Positions 50,299 to 61,902 of a stretch of 64,000 nucleotides of DNA are shown one piece after another. Both the position numbers and the translations under genes were made by a program. Source of the DNA: Nepenthes gracilis (Eukaryota; Streptophyta; Magnoliopsida; Caryophyllales; Nepenthaceae); contig BSYO01000009.1 of the NCBI GenBank assembly GCA_033239525.1, forward strand, positions 14,343,299 through 14,407,298. Reading direction: 5' to 3'. Every line of letters starts with the position of its first letter. Position 1 is the first letter of the stretch. Below the pieces are notes generated by a model. That model was not told where the DNA came from, made no database searches, and saw only the letters and a program-made list of their open reading frames with translations.

Positions 50299-51537
50299 TA
50301 TAATTTTAATAATAATTATTATTATTTTATATTATATTTAATTATTATTATTATATATTATTATATTATATAATTACAATAATAATAATAATTATTATTA
50401 TATTTTACTATTATTATTAAATTTTATAATAATAATTATTATTAAATTTTATAATAATAATAATTATTATGTTTATTATTATTATATTTTATTATCATTT
50501 TTATTACTATTACTATTATCATTATTATTATTATCACTATTCCTATCTAATTCCTCATACTATTCTACAAATCAAACAAAAGAATATTAATTTTTATCTT
50601 ATTCTATTTTAACAATCAAATATGGGAATAGCAATTCTAACTATATTTTTATCCTATTCTTTTCTCTGAAATAACTATTTTATTCCCACCTTATTTCATT
50701 CTAACAATCAAACGTACCGTAAGTGAAAACCTTAACAGTGATCTAAAAAATCATTTGAGGTGTGATCTTAATGTTAGGGATATTTTTCATCATTTTGATA
50801 GAGTACTTGAAAAGAAGAGATATAAAGAATTGTATGTTGAGTATGAATGAAAATAAAAAATTTTCAATTTAATAATGATTGATTGTCCAATGATTATTCA
50901 AATATGAAAAATATATTCTCCAACAATTTTCAAGCTCGTCCAAATGAAATTGTTAAAAATAATGAGTATATATATACTTTCTCGACAGGAGCCCATTTAT
51001 ATCTTAGGGTTATATAAGAATTCATCTGCTTCATATCGTGTATCATTTGATCCCCATACACAAATTGTACAATCTGACTGTCGAATGTATGAAACATTGG
51101 AGATTTTGTGTTCACATGCTTTCAAAATATTCAACATACATAATTTACGATCCATACCGGACAAATATATTTTGAAGAGGTGGACTCAAAAAGCAAGGGA
51201 TAATACTCCAGATATGAGTTCAGATAATTTTCCAAATTTAGAAGATCCGCAAAGCTGGTCAGGCCGAATTTCGGGAAGATTTATGCGTAGTTGTCTACGC
51301 GTTGCAAGTGATTCTGAATGGAGAGGAAAGTTAGAGGCAAAAGTTACAGAGATTGAAAGCCTTATCCAAAGTTGTTCACTTGATGGGTTTGAGGAAGGTT
51401 TACCCTCTGTTATGCCGACACAAATGACGGATTGGATTGTAAAGGGTGTGAAGCATAAGGGAGGAAGAAGGGCAACAAAACGTCCAAAAAGCTGTTTGGA
51501 AAGAAAAAAATGTAAGAAATCTAATAAATCATTGTGA
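48872..51537 (+). pseudogene. FAR1/MULE-type transposase pseudogene
   Basis: The N-terminal part (about 48872-49230) resembles the FAR1 zinc-binding domain (MGFLVRK, RCGCP, SHNYDLE) but has stops at about 48940, 49060 and 49222. From 49243 the frame is open for 287 codons: a linker, then the MULE transposase domain from about 49510 (FWTDPVMVVDYQVFGDV, TDQDAAM, HGLCTWHI). The first catalytic Asp of the family string FDTTY is Tyr (codon 49570-49572); the second, in TDQD, is kept. A MITE interrupts at 50072, and the frame resumes at 50723. The SWIM zinc finger near 51075-51130 keeps the last Cys and His (LCSHAFKIF) but has lost the first Cys. Ends KKCKKSNKSL. Confidence 0.9.
50072..50719. mobile_element. 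Tourist-like MITE in the transposase gene
   Basis: This 648-bp element has imperfect inverted ends: GTTTGGTTGTTA at the left against GTTTGATTGTTA in the reversed right end, continuing into GGGAATAA. TAA flanks both sides (50069-50071 and 50720-50722). Removing the element and one TAA restores the transposase frame across the site. The interior is mostly ATT repeats (50222-50300 perfect). No coding capacity. The trinucleotide TAA/TTA target is the hallmark of PIF/Harbinger-mobilised Tourist elements. Confidence 0.82.
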
Positions 51538-52311
51538 ATCATAGAAACCAGGGTTAGTATATAATTGTTTATTTATTATATCAAGATATTATATGTAACA
51601 ATTACCGTTATATTTATCTCTGTTTAACTGTTTCTGTCAGGAACAAACTTTAAATTCAGTAGTTGATGTAAATAATGCAATTGTTGAAAGCTTTAATGAT
51701 AATGTGAATAGTAGTCAATCTCAACAACCGTTCTCATGTATACAGTTACTTATAGTATTGTTGTAATACTTTGTTTTATATACATTTGGATTCAAGACTT
51801 TTTCCTTTATTTTTAATTATATCTATATTCTTTTAGTGCTAACACAATACTTTCTCAGGATCTCATATGACTAATGGAAAAAGTGTTGAAGCTGACTAAT
51901 AGAAAAAAAAATCAGCAGAAAAGTATATGAAACTATCGCTTTACATCACACATAAGATTCATCATTCATAAAAACACCAAGAACCCCAACAATGGAGTCC
52001 ATTATTGAGGTATTTAAAAGTGTAGAGTAATATACAAAATATTGAGTCTGCCAAGATTATTTATTGATTTACATCATCTTCAAAGATTATATCTAATAAT
52101 ATTGTTAAATACTACCGAAGCTGTTTGATCATTTGAAAGTAAGAGTAAACAAGATGGAAATGATCTTCAAGTTTGACAACAATCTTTTACTTGATTTTTA
52201 TTTTTTTCTGATGAAATCGGACTCTTTTTCGAATTGATTTTTTGGAGTTATATTTAAACTATGATGATAATTTTCATTTTATTAGTTAATAAAATCTTGA
52301 AAAATTTGCAG

Positions 52312-52520
52312 GTTTTACGTATGAGAAATATTATTAGCACTGAAGTGTCTGCACATGTTAGACATCGTGTACTGAGATCTAAAACCGGAAAATGTTTTAG
52401 TAAGAGATGAAGGCCATATCATGCTGTCTGACTTCGACCTCTCCTTACGCTGCTCGGTTAGTCCGACACTCGTCAAGTCCGACACCGCACACACATCTTC
52501 TAGCGGGGGCTTTTAGAAGG
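52312..52520 (+). pseudogene. Captured AGCVIII protein kinase gene fragment
   Basis: After TTGCAG, an apparent splice acceptor, the frame reads the helix EILLALKCLHML, then the catalytic-loop sequence [11 protein letters not shown], with TGA in place of the Arg codon (CGA) at 52373-52375. [14 protein letters not shown] follows. DFD instead of DFG is characteristic of plant AGCVIII kinases (PINOID / D6PK / phototropin group). A second stop (TGA) lies in the first helix. Homology fades after PTLVKSD. About 60 codons of the kinase core are present; N-lobe and C-lobe are absent. It sits between transposase and right end of the MULE, the usual place for a transduplicated host fragment. It makes no functional kinase. 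Confidence 0.88.
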
Positions 52521-54244
52521 CATCTATCTTATGATCCAAAATAGTACTTGAGAATATTGTATTGGATTGTGATCATGTGGAGCGATATTGATTTTCTTTT
52601 TGTGGAGGTGTAATAATGGGTTTGTGGATGTTTAATTGAAAAAATTTTAAAATTTAGTATATTTGTTAATTATACAGGAAATTTACTCTAATAGCTCTCA
52701 TTTGTTGCAATATTAATTGCTATAGTTTGTCAATGATTAATTAGTTTGGTCTGTATTTTGATATGCTTACAATGTGACTCCTCAAATAAAGAGTTCTAGT
52801 GAGGCCATACATGCTGCGACATGCACTGCTACTTGTTATCTGATGGCCTCGGCACTATCACTTATCGTATAATCAAAGTCTTTTGATCTACTTTTACTAA
52901 AACAGAAGAAACCCAGAAGACAGACGGAGTAGCAAAAGGGGTCTCAGGTGATGATGCAGAGGTTTGTTATTCACCGGTCTCGACACTCTTTATTGTTAAG
53001 TTCCATAACCAGCTCATCTCATCAGTAATTCCTGATTTCTACAGTGAATTGAGCGTTGCTTTGGCACCCAAGTTCATGTTGATAGTGTATTTGCATTTAG
53101 TGGAAGTAGTTAGAGAAGGTGGACAGAAATTTCCTTTTCGTAGTTCTATTGACTTTAGCTGTAATGCCTGGTGTGATATTATGAGATTAATGCCCAAACA
53201 GAAGTTATACTGTCGAGTCTTTGTGCCCGTGTCCTCTTTTCTTTTTTTCTTTTTCCAACTCCTGGCAGCCATAGAAGGGCGAAGAATTTAGATGGAGAAT
53301 CTCTTACTATTTGGTTTATCAACCTAAGATTGAAATATTTTTATTTGTTTATGTGGTTTATCAACCTCGTTGCTTTGTGTTGATATTGTGATTAAAATCA
53401 TAATCACAATATCAACTAAGAAGGTGAAATGTTAATTTCAAGCCCTCAAATAATGAAATTTGATGGGAAAATGTGTTGAAATGTATAGTTTACAAAGAAG
53501 AAATAAGGAAAAAAATAATGAAAAATCTAATATAGAAATGTTATTTTACATCTGTGTTAATTATCTCATTTTATTTCTAATGAAGAATCTTGTTATAAAA
53601 TCAAATTCGAATTCAAATGAACATTTTTTCTCTTATTGTTATTTTTAGAGTTTTGTTTACTACGTCTCAGAAAAATTGGAATTAATCACAGCGTTATATC
53701 AATTTGGTCAACAAAAAATGGTAAAAATTGTTGAGATAAGAATGAAAACAGAACTGCTATATATTCGGTGCGGATAATAATAATAATAATTATTATTATT
53801 ATTATTATCTATTTATTTATGTGTGATTTTAGTTTTTTTATATGTATATTATTTAGTAAAAATTGTGGCAGGATTGATAAGAGTTGATCATCATAAAAAC
53901 ATCCATCATATAAATAAATATATATTTATTTAAAAATATTTTACTCTTCAACCTCCAGCAAACAAAAAACCTTCCAATATTACCTAACTAAATAGTCATT
54001 TTCACGTTGCTAATTGTTTAAGTTTATATTCAAAAATGAATATTTATATCCAACAATTTTTGGTAACAAAGTTCACGAGACTCTTTTGATAACAAGCATT
54101 CATCTCCAACAAACTAGTTCAAAAAACTTTACACTATAAATTTTATTGATTTTAACCATTTCCTTGCTCTTTGTACAAAGTTGAATCGGACTCTCTATTC
54201 CTAAATCCAATAGCCCTCAAATATTACAATTTTATAACTCATAT
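52521..54244. other. MULE internal sequence without recognised gene
   Basis: AT-rich sequence. An open stretch on + at 53049-53291 and its antisense counterpart have no pattern I recognise; either could be more captured DNA. ATA/TTA microsatellite at 53776-53810. Confidence 0.5.
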
Positions 54245-54668
54245 TGTAACGTATCAAAAATTTTAAATTTATTATTTTATAAAAATAAATTATCTTATTA
54301 ATTAGAATAATTATTTGACTATTTTAATAATTATATTAGATATTTAGACCACTAATTTAAAGTTTAGAGTTAAATAAAAAGTTTAGTTAATTATTAAATT
54401 AAACTAATTAAATAAATATTTATCTGATAAATTTTAATTTATTAGTATTTATTTACTGAAAATATAATTAATTTAAAGAAAATTAAAATATTAAAAATTT
54501 AGATTAAAATATTATTATGGTGGTAGTTAGATAATTAATTAAATAATATTAAAATATATTTATAATAATAAATATAATGTAATGATAAATAATAATTATA
54601 ATATATATATATTTAATAATAATAATAATATAAAGATAAATAAATAAATAGATAAATAATAATAATTG

Positions 54669-54701
<33 letters not shown>

Positions 54702-54720
54702 TAAGATGAAGAAGAGGAAA

Positions 54721-54758
<38 letters not shown>

Positions 54759-57691
54759 GCGAAGGAGCGAAAGTAGAAGAAACCACCGGCCGAAATTGGC
54801 TGCGACGACGCCTCCTTCGGTCGAACGGTTGGAGTAGCCGATTTTATTCTTCCTCTCGGTGGCCAACTCATATATGGAAGTCGATTCTTTGGAGTAGCAG
54901 AGAGTGAGAAGAGGGCCAAGCCACTTTTCTTCACCGCCGCCGTTGAGTCGCCTTCGTTGGTGAAAAGCTGCCTCCGTCATCGGAGTCGCAAATCGTCAAT
55001 TTGTGGCGTTGCCGCCGTTGCGGAAGAAAAGCAAAGAATTGAGGCAAGTGAAATTCCTTTCTTGTCATTTCTCCTCTAATTGCAAATGAATCCTCATTAT
55101 TTCACTTCTTCCTTCATTGCAAGTATAATTTCTAATTTTCACAAGAAATCGTTTCTTTCTTCTCTCTTAAAATTTTGTATCTCTGTGAGGTGGAAATTGG
55201 GATCGAAAACAGAGCATTTGCTCTCTGCTCGATCGCTTCAAGAAGTGGAACGGTGAAAATTTGTACTAGGCTTTGGTTGCGTGAATGGGTATTGCTAGTG
55301 GGTATAATCACGCGTGGATAATTGGGTGTATGTATTCATGTGTGCGGGTGTGTAAGTGCAGGAGTGCACTGTGTGTGGTATGTGGGTGTTGGTGTACAGT
55401 GAGAGTGGTGGCAGAGTTGCTGCCGTGTGTGCAGCCATGCGTGGGTGTGTGCGTAAGGTTTGTGTGTAGTAGACTGTGGGAGATCATCGTGCGTGTGCTG
55501 CTGCCAGTTGGATGTTGGCAGTGTGTGAGCGAGTGCTGCAGTGTGCGTGCCTGTGTGTGTGTGTGTAGTTGGGTGTGTGTGCGTTGGTGTGTGGAAGGGA
55601 AGGCAGTGTGTGTGTGCTGTGTGTGTGAGTGTATACGTGTGTATATGTGTGTGTATATACATGTGTATAAATACACGGTATGCTGTGTGTGTATGCGGCT
55701 AAGTGCAGGTGTGCACAGTGCGTGGTGAGTGTGTGCGCGTGTGGTAGAGTGTGTTTATGTTGATATAAATATAAATATATTTTTGGATTGAAGATAAATA
55801 AATATACATACTTATATATATGCTGGCAGTCTGTGTATAATTTGAGCAATGATGTATGTTTGAGAGTGGGTGTTAGTAAAATGGATGTAAATTATGATGA
55901 ATTGAGTTGTGCATGGAAGAACCCGTAAATTGACCGTAAATGTTAACTTTTAGAAGATGGGGTTAAGAACATCATTTAATTTCGTGGTCGTATGTAAATA
56001 AATTAAAATAAAATATGATATATGTTGGAATCAGTTGATTTGTAGGCATAGCATCGGAACAAAATGGAAGAACAGTTAAGTGGTTGAGTTAAGCATATAA
56101 ATCATATCTTGGTCTATGTTCATTCTTTGTTCGTTCCGCGATAAATTACTTTGTGTTGGATTTAATGGTGTGATTATGGTCATTGTTGTTTGAACGACAT
56201 ATCTATCGTTGTACTTACAAAGCTTCTTTTGCGTTATATTTGATTGTGTGAGTATTGGATATTTGGCTTCCTACTACGGTCAAGATTAAGGAGAGCGTAT
56301 GAAAATACTAAGATATCTGGTCGAATGGGAGGTTACGACACCTTAGCGTGGTCTACACTTATCCGATACTGATTTCCATATTATGGTGATAACAAGGTAT
56401 GTTATGGAGGGATGCTTATAGCCATGTGACCATCGTAGGAGATGATATCAGGGATATCATTTGACGAGGGATATCACGGTTGGTATCGACATACTACGGG
56501 TACAGCCTCTAGGATGACTGTAGGAATAGTTGGATACCATGGATAATCTCGTTACACTTACCCAGCCGTTGGGGGCGTAAATGCATGGCCTTTGGTTCAC
56601 GATGGCAGAATAAGATCCAAGGATATTCTTATTATCTCGTACAGTGGTGACCTCAAAATTGAGTTAATAATCAAATTCTTGATGTTTCATACAGTGAGTC
56701 AAGAGGGATGCTTATAACCTAATGACCATTGTAGAGGATAATATTTAAAATATCATTGACAAGGGGTATCGAAGGTGGTATCGACATATTATAGGTACAG
56801 CCTCTGGGAGGACTGTAGGGATAGTTGGTGCCATGAATAACCTCGTTGCACTTACCTAGCCGTCGGGGGCATAAATATGTGGCCTTTGGATCACTATGGT
56901 AGAATAAGGTCCAAAGAGATTCATTGTGATGTTTCATCATTATTGATACCTCATGAGTTTGAAATTTGGTTGAATCCATGAGTTATATTCTGTAGAATCC
57001 ATGGGTCGGATTTTACAATATTCGGATTTGGTGGAATCTATGTTGTTTATCGATATTGATATTCAGGTCGTTCACGTTGACATTCGGACCAGGGAATCCC
57101 TGCATATTTCTTGATGTCGGATTCTGGGGGATTTCGCTAGTTTATTAGTACTCTTATTATCTTTATGATGTGTGGGTTAAGTGTGATCTATTTTGCTTAG
57201 AGTCGTATTTACGACGTGTTGTAATTCTTCTCGGATATAGTAGATGATTAGATTTATACTGAGATCTTGATAGTTTATATTCGAGATTGTTATTGTTATT
57301 AGCGCCTTTGATTATTATCACTTGTTGGGTTTTAGCTCACCATTGTATTTTCTTGGCTCCAAATTGAGCTGATTGCATATTGCAGATCGTGGGATCCTAC
57401 TTTTGCTACAAGACTTTCAGGTAAAGCGATTTGTGAAGGTTAGACATTATTTATTAGTGGGAGACAAACTAGATGTGTTATTGACAGAAATTGAGTAGTT
57501 TTTATTCGGGCTATGACCCGTGATTCTTAGCAGTTGTTATTTCGGGATAATTATATAACGTATTGATGAATTTGATAGTAATTTAATTTAATTGTGTTGT
57601 TATTATGGAATATTATAAATGATTTTAAGTTTAGAGGTTTCCGCGTGAGCGGTCCGAACTATATTTAATATTTTGTGTTCAGGTCGTCACA
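54245..57691 (+). repeat. Solo LTR, family B (B2), inside the MULE
   Basis: This 3447-bp LTR runs from TGTAACGTATC to CAGGTCGTCACA. Flanks CATAT (54240-54244) and CATAC (57692-57696) match 4/5. The second half aligns, reversed, with 43192-44660 and 23420-24890 (blocks such as the CCGTTGGGGGCGTAAAT string near 56563). It has a GA repeat (54721-54753), an exon-like GC-rich stretch (54755-55060) that is LTR leader, and a GT-rich block (55320-55760) much larger than the CA block of the other B LTRs. Long open frames in that block on both strands are repeat artefacts. Confidence 0.87.
55320..55760. repeat. GT-rich block in B2
   Basis: About 440 bp of degenerate GTGTGT/GTGCG runs. It is the reverse-strand counterpart of the shorter CA-rich blocks at 36890-37030 and 44905-44990. 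No coding function is inferred. Confidence 0.8.
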
Positions 57692-58150
57692 CATACGAGG
57701 CATGGAAAAAAATAAAATAAATAGTAATTTTTAGAATTTTAATTATGTGAAAAATTACAAAATAACAAAATATTGATGGAGAGAAGGGGAAGAGGAAGTG
57801 GAAGGCTGTGCGCCGTTCTCCATTGCTTTGTCCCTATCTGCTACTTCTCCTTTACTTGGCTGGCTGTGCACCGGTCATCAAAATGAAGGAGAGAAGATGA
57901 AGAGTGTGCCGCTGTATGAGGTTGTAGTCGCCTCCTTCAGTTCGTCCTGAGGATCATACGACGCTTCCTCTCCACTATGTGCCGGTCGTCAAAATGGAGA
58001 GAAGAGGAAGAAAGAGATTTGCTTATGGGAATGAATAGGAGATGAAATAGACCCTAAGACGAAGGAGAAAAGAGGAAGCTTCAGAAGAGAGAGAGAGAGA
58101 GAGAGAGCCGCCGAAGGAGCAAATAGGGACGAGGGTTTCTTATTTCATCC
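57692..58150. other. MULE subterminal region, right side
   Basis: GA-rich sequence with an imperfect direct duplication of about 35 bp (CACCGGTCATCAAAATGAAGG near 57870, GCCGGTCGTCAAAATGGAG near 57981) and a GA microsatellite at 58089-58109. The left side has a matching CT-rich stretch (47935-48000), so the true inverted repeat may extend weakly this far. No gene. Confidence 0.6.
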
Positions 58151-58394
58151 CCAGACAAAACCGCAGCCGTTGGATGAGTTTCGCATCCAACGGCTGCATA
58201 TACTTCCCTCTTTTCTAAAAAAAAAAAAACCTTTATTTTTATTTTATTTGCAGCCGTTGGATGCTTTTTTCATCCGACGGCTGCCAGTTTCTCCGTATTT
58301 TTTTAAATATTTTTTCTTTTTTTTAAATAATGAAAACATGGGCGGTTGGATGTAATCCAACAGCCTCCGTTGAGCGTCGTAGCGCCCCCCGTTT
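58151..58394 (-). repeat. MULE right terminal inverted repeat
   Basis: Reverse complement of the left repeat. Three palindromes lie at 58163-58197, 58251-58283 and 58341-58365. The first two have arms CAGCCGTTGGATG / CATCC(A or G)ACGGCTG. The outer end reads GCGCCCCCCGTTT just before the 9-bp duplication. Confidence 0.88.
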
Positions 58395-59000
58395 CGGCTT
58401 TGCTCTGTTTGTTGGTGAAGTTGACTTCCACATTAATGGAAATAAAGGTGTGCAATCAAAGCACAATTTTAAAATTTTACAGACATGTTCACCCTTTAGC
58501 CCATTTATGAGGACTTTATTCGATTCGGCTATGGAGTTAGCTTCAACATCGAAGGGAATAAGTGGGCATGGGGGAACTAACCAAATCCAAAACTCAGAAT
58601 TTTAGGGGCCTATTCACCCTTCAACCAATGTATGAAGGCTTTCTTCAGTTTTGTTGCGAGTTAGCTTCGTGTTCAACTAAAATAAGGAAGTAAGGGGAAT
58701 CTAATCAAAGCCCAATTTAGAATTTCAGTGGCTCATTTATCCTCCGGTCCATCTGTGAGGGCTTTGTTCCATTTAGTCGTTGAGTTAGCTTCGACCACGA
58801 CGGAAACAAAAAGGCCATGGGGAACTAACAAAAGCCAAATTTTAGGATTTCACTGATTTATCCACTACACTCTCTAGCCCATTACGACGACGGCTTTGAT
58901 ATGTTTGGTAATGGAGTTAGGTCTCATCTCGACGGGAATAAGAGGCGTGGAGAAATAATAAAAACCTAAATTTAGTGTTTTGTAGGCTTATTTAATAATA
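58395..59000. repeat. Degenerate tandem array, right part
   Basis: It continues the array of 47190-47656. Equivalent sites at about 58450, 58570, 58693, 58818 and 58948 give spacings of 120, 123, 125 and 130 bp. Conserved pieces include GGCTTTG, GAGTTAGCTTC, GGGGAACTAAC, TTTTAGGATTTCAC. Monomers differ from each other by many substitutions and small indels, so the array is old. Confidence 0.82.
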
Positions 59001-60180
59001 TCCCGGTATTTTTAGTGAGATTTTTCTTAAATAAATAAAATTATGAATAATTTTATTTTAATAAGTTAATTAATTTAGTGGGTTTAGATCTTACATGGCT
59101 AATAAATTATGGTCTTGAGGGAACCAGCTTAGGTGGGGCTGATCCATTACATGTCAAATTAAAATGGATATGCTTCTTTTGAGCTTTATTACCAACTAGT
59201 ATTATTTGTTAGATTTTAAAAAGTTTTATTAAATTTTCTAAATTTTAAAAGGTTAATGTTGTGAGTAGATAATATTGTAAAATTTAATGGAGAATTTTTT
59301 TAAAAATATGGATCCCTGACTTGTCCCTATGTAGTAGACAAGTGATAATATATTAGCAAAAATTTTGGAGGTGTGGAAGTAAAAGTTTATCGTAACAAAA
59401 CTTTGAGTTAAATATTTTTGGAGGAAAAATAGAAATTAGTTAAGTGGTTTTATGGTAATATATGGTGGCCGAAATTAGGGTATTTATGCAAGTAGTTAGT
59501 GATATATGAGGCCATAAATTATGGTATAAAAAATGGTTAGTAAGCTAGTTATATTTTAGGAGGTTAGTTATAAGGGAATAGAAGAACTGATCTACCTTTA
59601 GTCAAGTCATACTGACCAAACTCCTTTAAACTCCGTTTTAATAAGTTATTGGCTATAATTTTTGGGGATTAAAATCATGTTGTTAATGATTTTATAAAAA
59701 TGATAATTAGCCGTTGATTTGAGGATATTTTGATGGAATCAAAATTTGTTATGGGCTAACTAAAATTTAGTTCCTAAAAGTAAAGAGGATATGATTCGCC
59801 TTTCTTTTTCAAGAAAAATTGTAAGAAGACCCTAACAAAATCAAGTTAGTCATTTCAAATTGTTGGTTATCCCGTTGAAATATTTCTCTATGATCATACC
59901 ATATAGAATTATTAATCAAGAATTTTAATAGAAAAATTAAGAATTTCTTACAAGAAAATTTAGATTAGAATATGAAACGTTATGAAATTATTTGCCTTAA
60001 TGAATACTCATTTTTTTCCTCTTTACTTCTTCTCCTCTATATATCATTTCCCTTGGATACACGGTTGCCTTCAACCTTTTAGAAACCAAGAAAATCAAGA
60101 AAAGAAAGTTAGGTTATTAAAGATCTAATTTATAAAAGAAGGGTATTTATTTTCAGATGGTTTTTCCTCCTCTAACACTT
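59001..60180 (+). other. AT-rich sequence, possibly an old LTR remnant
   Basis: It starts with a CCCGGTATTTTTAGTGAG string resembling the beginning of some gypsy LTRs and has a TATA-like CTATATATC at 60037 followed by a leader-like purine stretch. No partner copy, CA end or target duplication was found, so this is weak. No gene. Confidence 0.2.
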
Positions 60181-61640
60181 AGAATTACATACTGATTTTC
60201 CTCCATTATTTGTCAGTTGAACCACCTTTTATTAGCTGCCTTTAACCACCTTATCTTTTAACTAGCATTGATGTAGCTAATGACCCAACTAGTAGTTACA
60301 ATTATCTTGGATTTAACTAACCTCCTTATATAATAGTCTCTTTATACTCATCCATTTACTTATAAGTCAACCAAGCTCTTCCTAAAAACTATGATTTCTA
60401 GTAATTAGCTTCATTATCTTTTATTTCTTAATGAATATCATATTTCACGTTTCTTCAACAACAACCAACAACTTTCCCTTGCTATCCAAGTGGCAGCCAC
60501 TTAAATTTTTGACTCAAATACCTACACTGACCACTCAACTACATTCCTAATTTAAGCTAAGAGTAGCCAAGACAAAAAGATTTCTGAGATTAAAAAATAA
60601 CATTTAGAGAGATGAAAACATAGCATTTCGCCTACGTATGATCATGGAATTTTGAAAAATGTAAACATTTCAGAGATTAAAAAAAATATGACGTTATTTT
60701 TTTAATTTTACAGATCAATCTCTACATTGAAATTTAAAAATATAAAAATAAAATAAAATTTATATGTAGGTAGTAAATTATAGATGTAAATGTAAGTCAG
60801 GTTAGTTGAATAATTATCATTTTATTAAGATTAAAGATAATAATGAAACGTGTTAATGAAATAACCTGCTATTTGTGTTCCAGCTTATGCGACGAGCTTA
60901 AAGCAAAGAGTATTTTGCATTTTTCTTAAGCGTTTCCTGCAACACGTAAATTCTTCCGAATAGATGACAAAAATAGGTTTTTTCCCCCAACCCCCCCTCC
61001 CCCCGGCTAAATTTTATATTTGGAGGGTGTTAATATTTTTTTAAAAAATAAAAAAGTTCATCTTGATAATAATATTTATACGATAAATGAGAGACACTGC
61101 CCTCGTTTGATTTCTCTCACCCTTCCGCGTGATTCTCTCTTCAGCTGGCACACCATAACATAGAAAGCTCCATCCACAGAAGTCCTTCATTAACAAAAAA
61201 ATACAAACATACAAATCTGAACGGAAAGATTAAAAATAGTGCCGTGGGATTATAAGCTGGTTAAAATATTCATATTAATTAGTCACGAACCATCCTTAGG
61301 AGGTGAGCGGTAAACCATACTCATATTTGGACTACCAGCGGGGATCGGAGGAAAGGTGCCGCCGGCTAGTTTGCCTTTGTATTCAATTTCCGTTTATTAT
61401 TGCCCCTTGTTGGGCTGAATCCACTCGACAAAACACAAACTTTACGTACATGCTCCTAACTGACATGAAATATGTACCCCTGGGACTAGGAATGGATTCA
61501 CGAGCGGATGATGAGACCTCAAGCTACCGTTGTCCTGCCGCTTTTCTCTCCACCACAAGTAATTTTACTAACCAACCAGCAAAACAGAGAGTATGTATGA
61601 GCCACTTTACAGACTGCTTTTGCACTGTAAGTACTTTGTG
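60181..61640. other. Intergenic sequence downstream of RPL4
   Basis: Mostly AT-rich with a C-rich tract at about 60984-61006. A short, more GC-rich, protein-like stretch on the minus strand is at 61283-61393. I recognise no gene or element. Confidence 0.4.
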
Positions 61641-61902
61641 CCTGTTTTCACAATTATAACTCATAAAACAGAACATAACAACTTACAAAGAAGCTAATTG
61701 AGTTAAAAATTGAACAAGTCATCAGCTGCAAGAACCTCCAACAATAACACACTCAATTCCAGTAAACAGTACCTGGAATTTTTCCATGTGGGCTGAAATT
61801 TAAAGCTAACAAAGGAATAGAAAACCAAAAAAACATCACCACCAGAACAACAGAACTGACTCAAGTAACTTGTTTAGCCAACCTTGGATGCAGAAACAGA
61901 AA
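61641..61902 (-). other. RPL4: Probable 3' untranslated region of RPL4
   Basis: About 260 bp directly downstream of the stop codon, unique and AT-rich, a usual length for a plant ribosomal protein gene. No clear AATAAA signal was found, so the end is a guess. Confidence 0.45.

Larger units (their letters stand above)
47657..58394 (+). mobile_element. Mutator-like DNA transposon (MULE) with FAR1-type transposase
   Basis: Terminal inverted repeats of about 250 bp lie at 47657-47921 and 58151-58394. They are flanked by the identical 9-bp duplication CGGCTTTGC (47648-47656 and 58395-58403), the length expected for Mutator transposons. Contents in order: left repeat, TA-rich DNA, transposase pseudogene (48872-51537) interrupted by a MITE, a kinase gene fragment, unassigned sequence, solo B LTR (54245-57691), right repeat. 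Without the two insertions the element is about 6.6 kb. Both sides are the same tandem array, so the insertion boundary is secure even though the outermost 20 bp of the two ends match imperfectly. Confidence 0.9.

Noticed and set aside
55285..55849. Long open frames on both strands rich in Cys/Val or His/Thr
   Set aside because: They come from a GT/CA-rich simple-sequence block inside the solo B LTR; no start context or protein family pattern.
61303..61659. 118-codon open frame on the + strand downstream of RPL4
   Set aside because: No recognisable domain or family pattern; it partly overlaps the minus-strand stretch noted separately.
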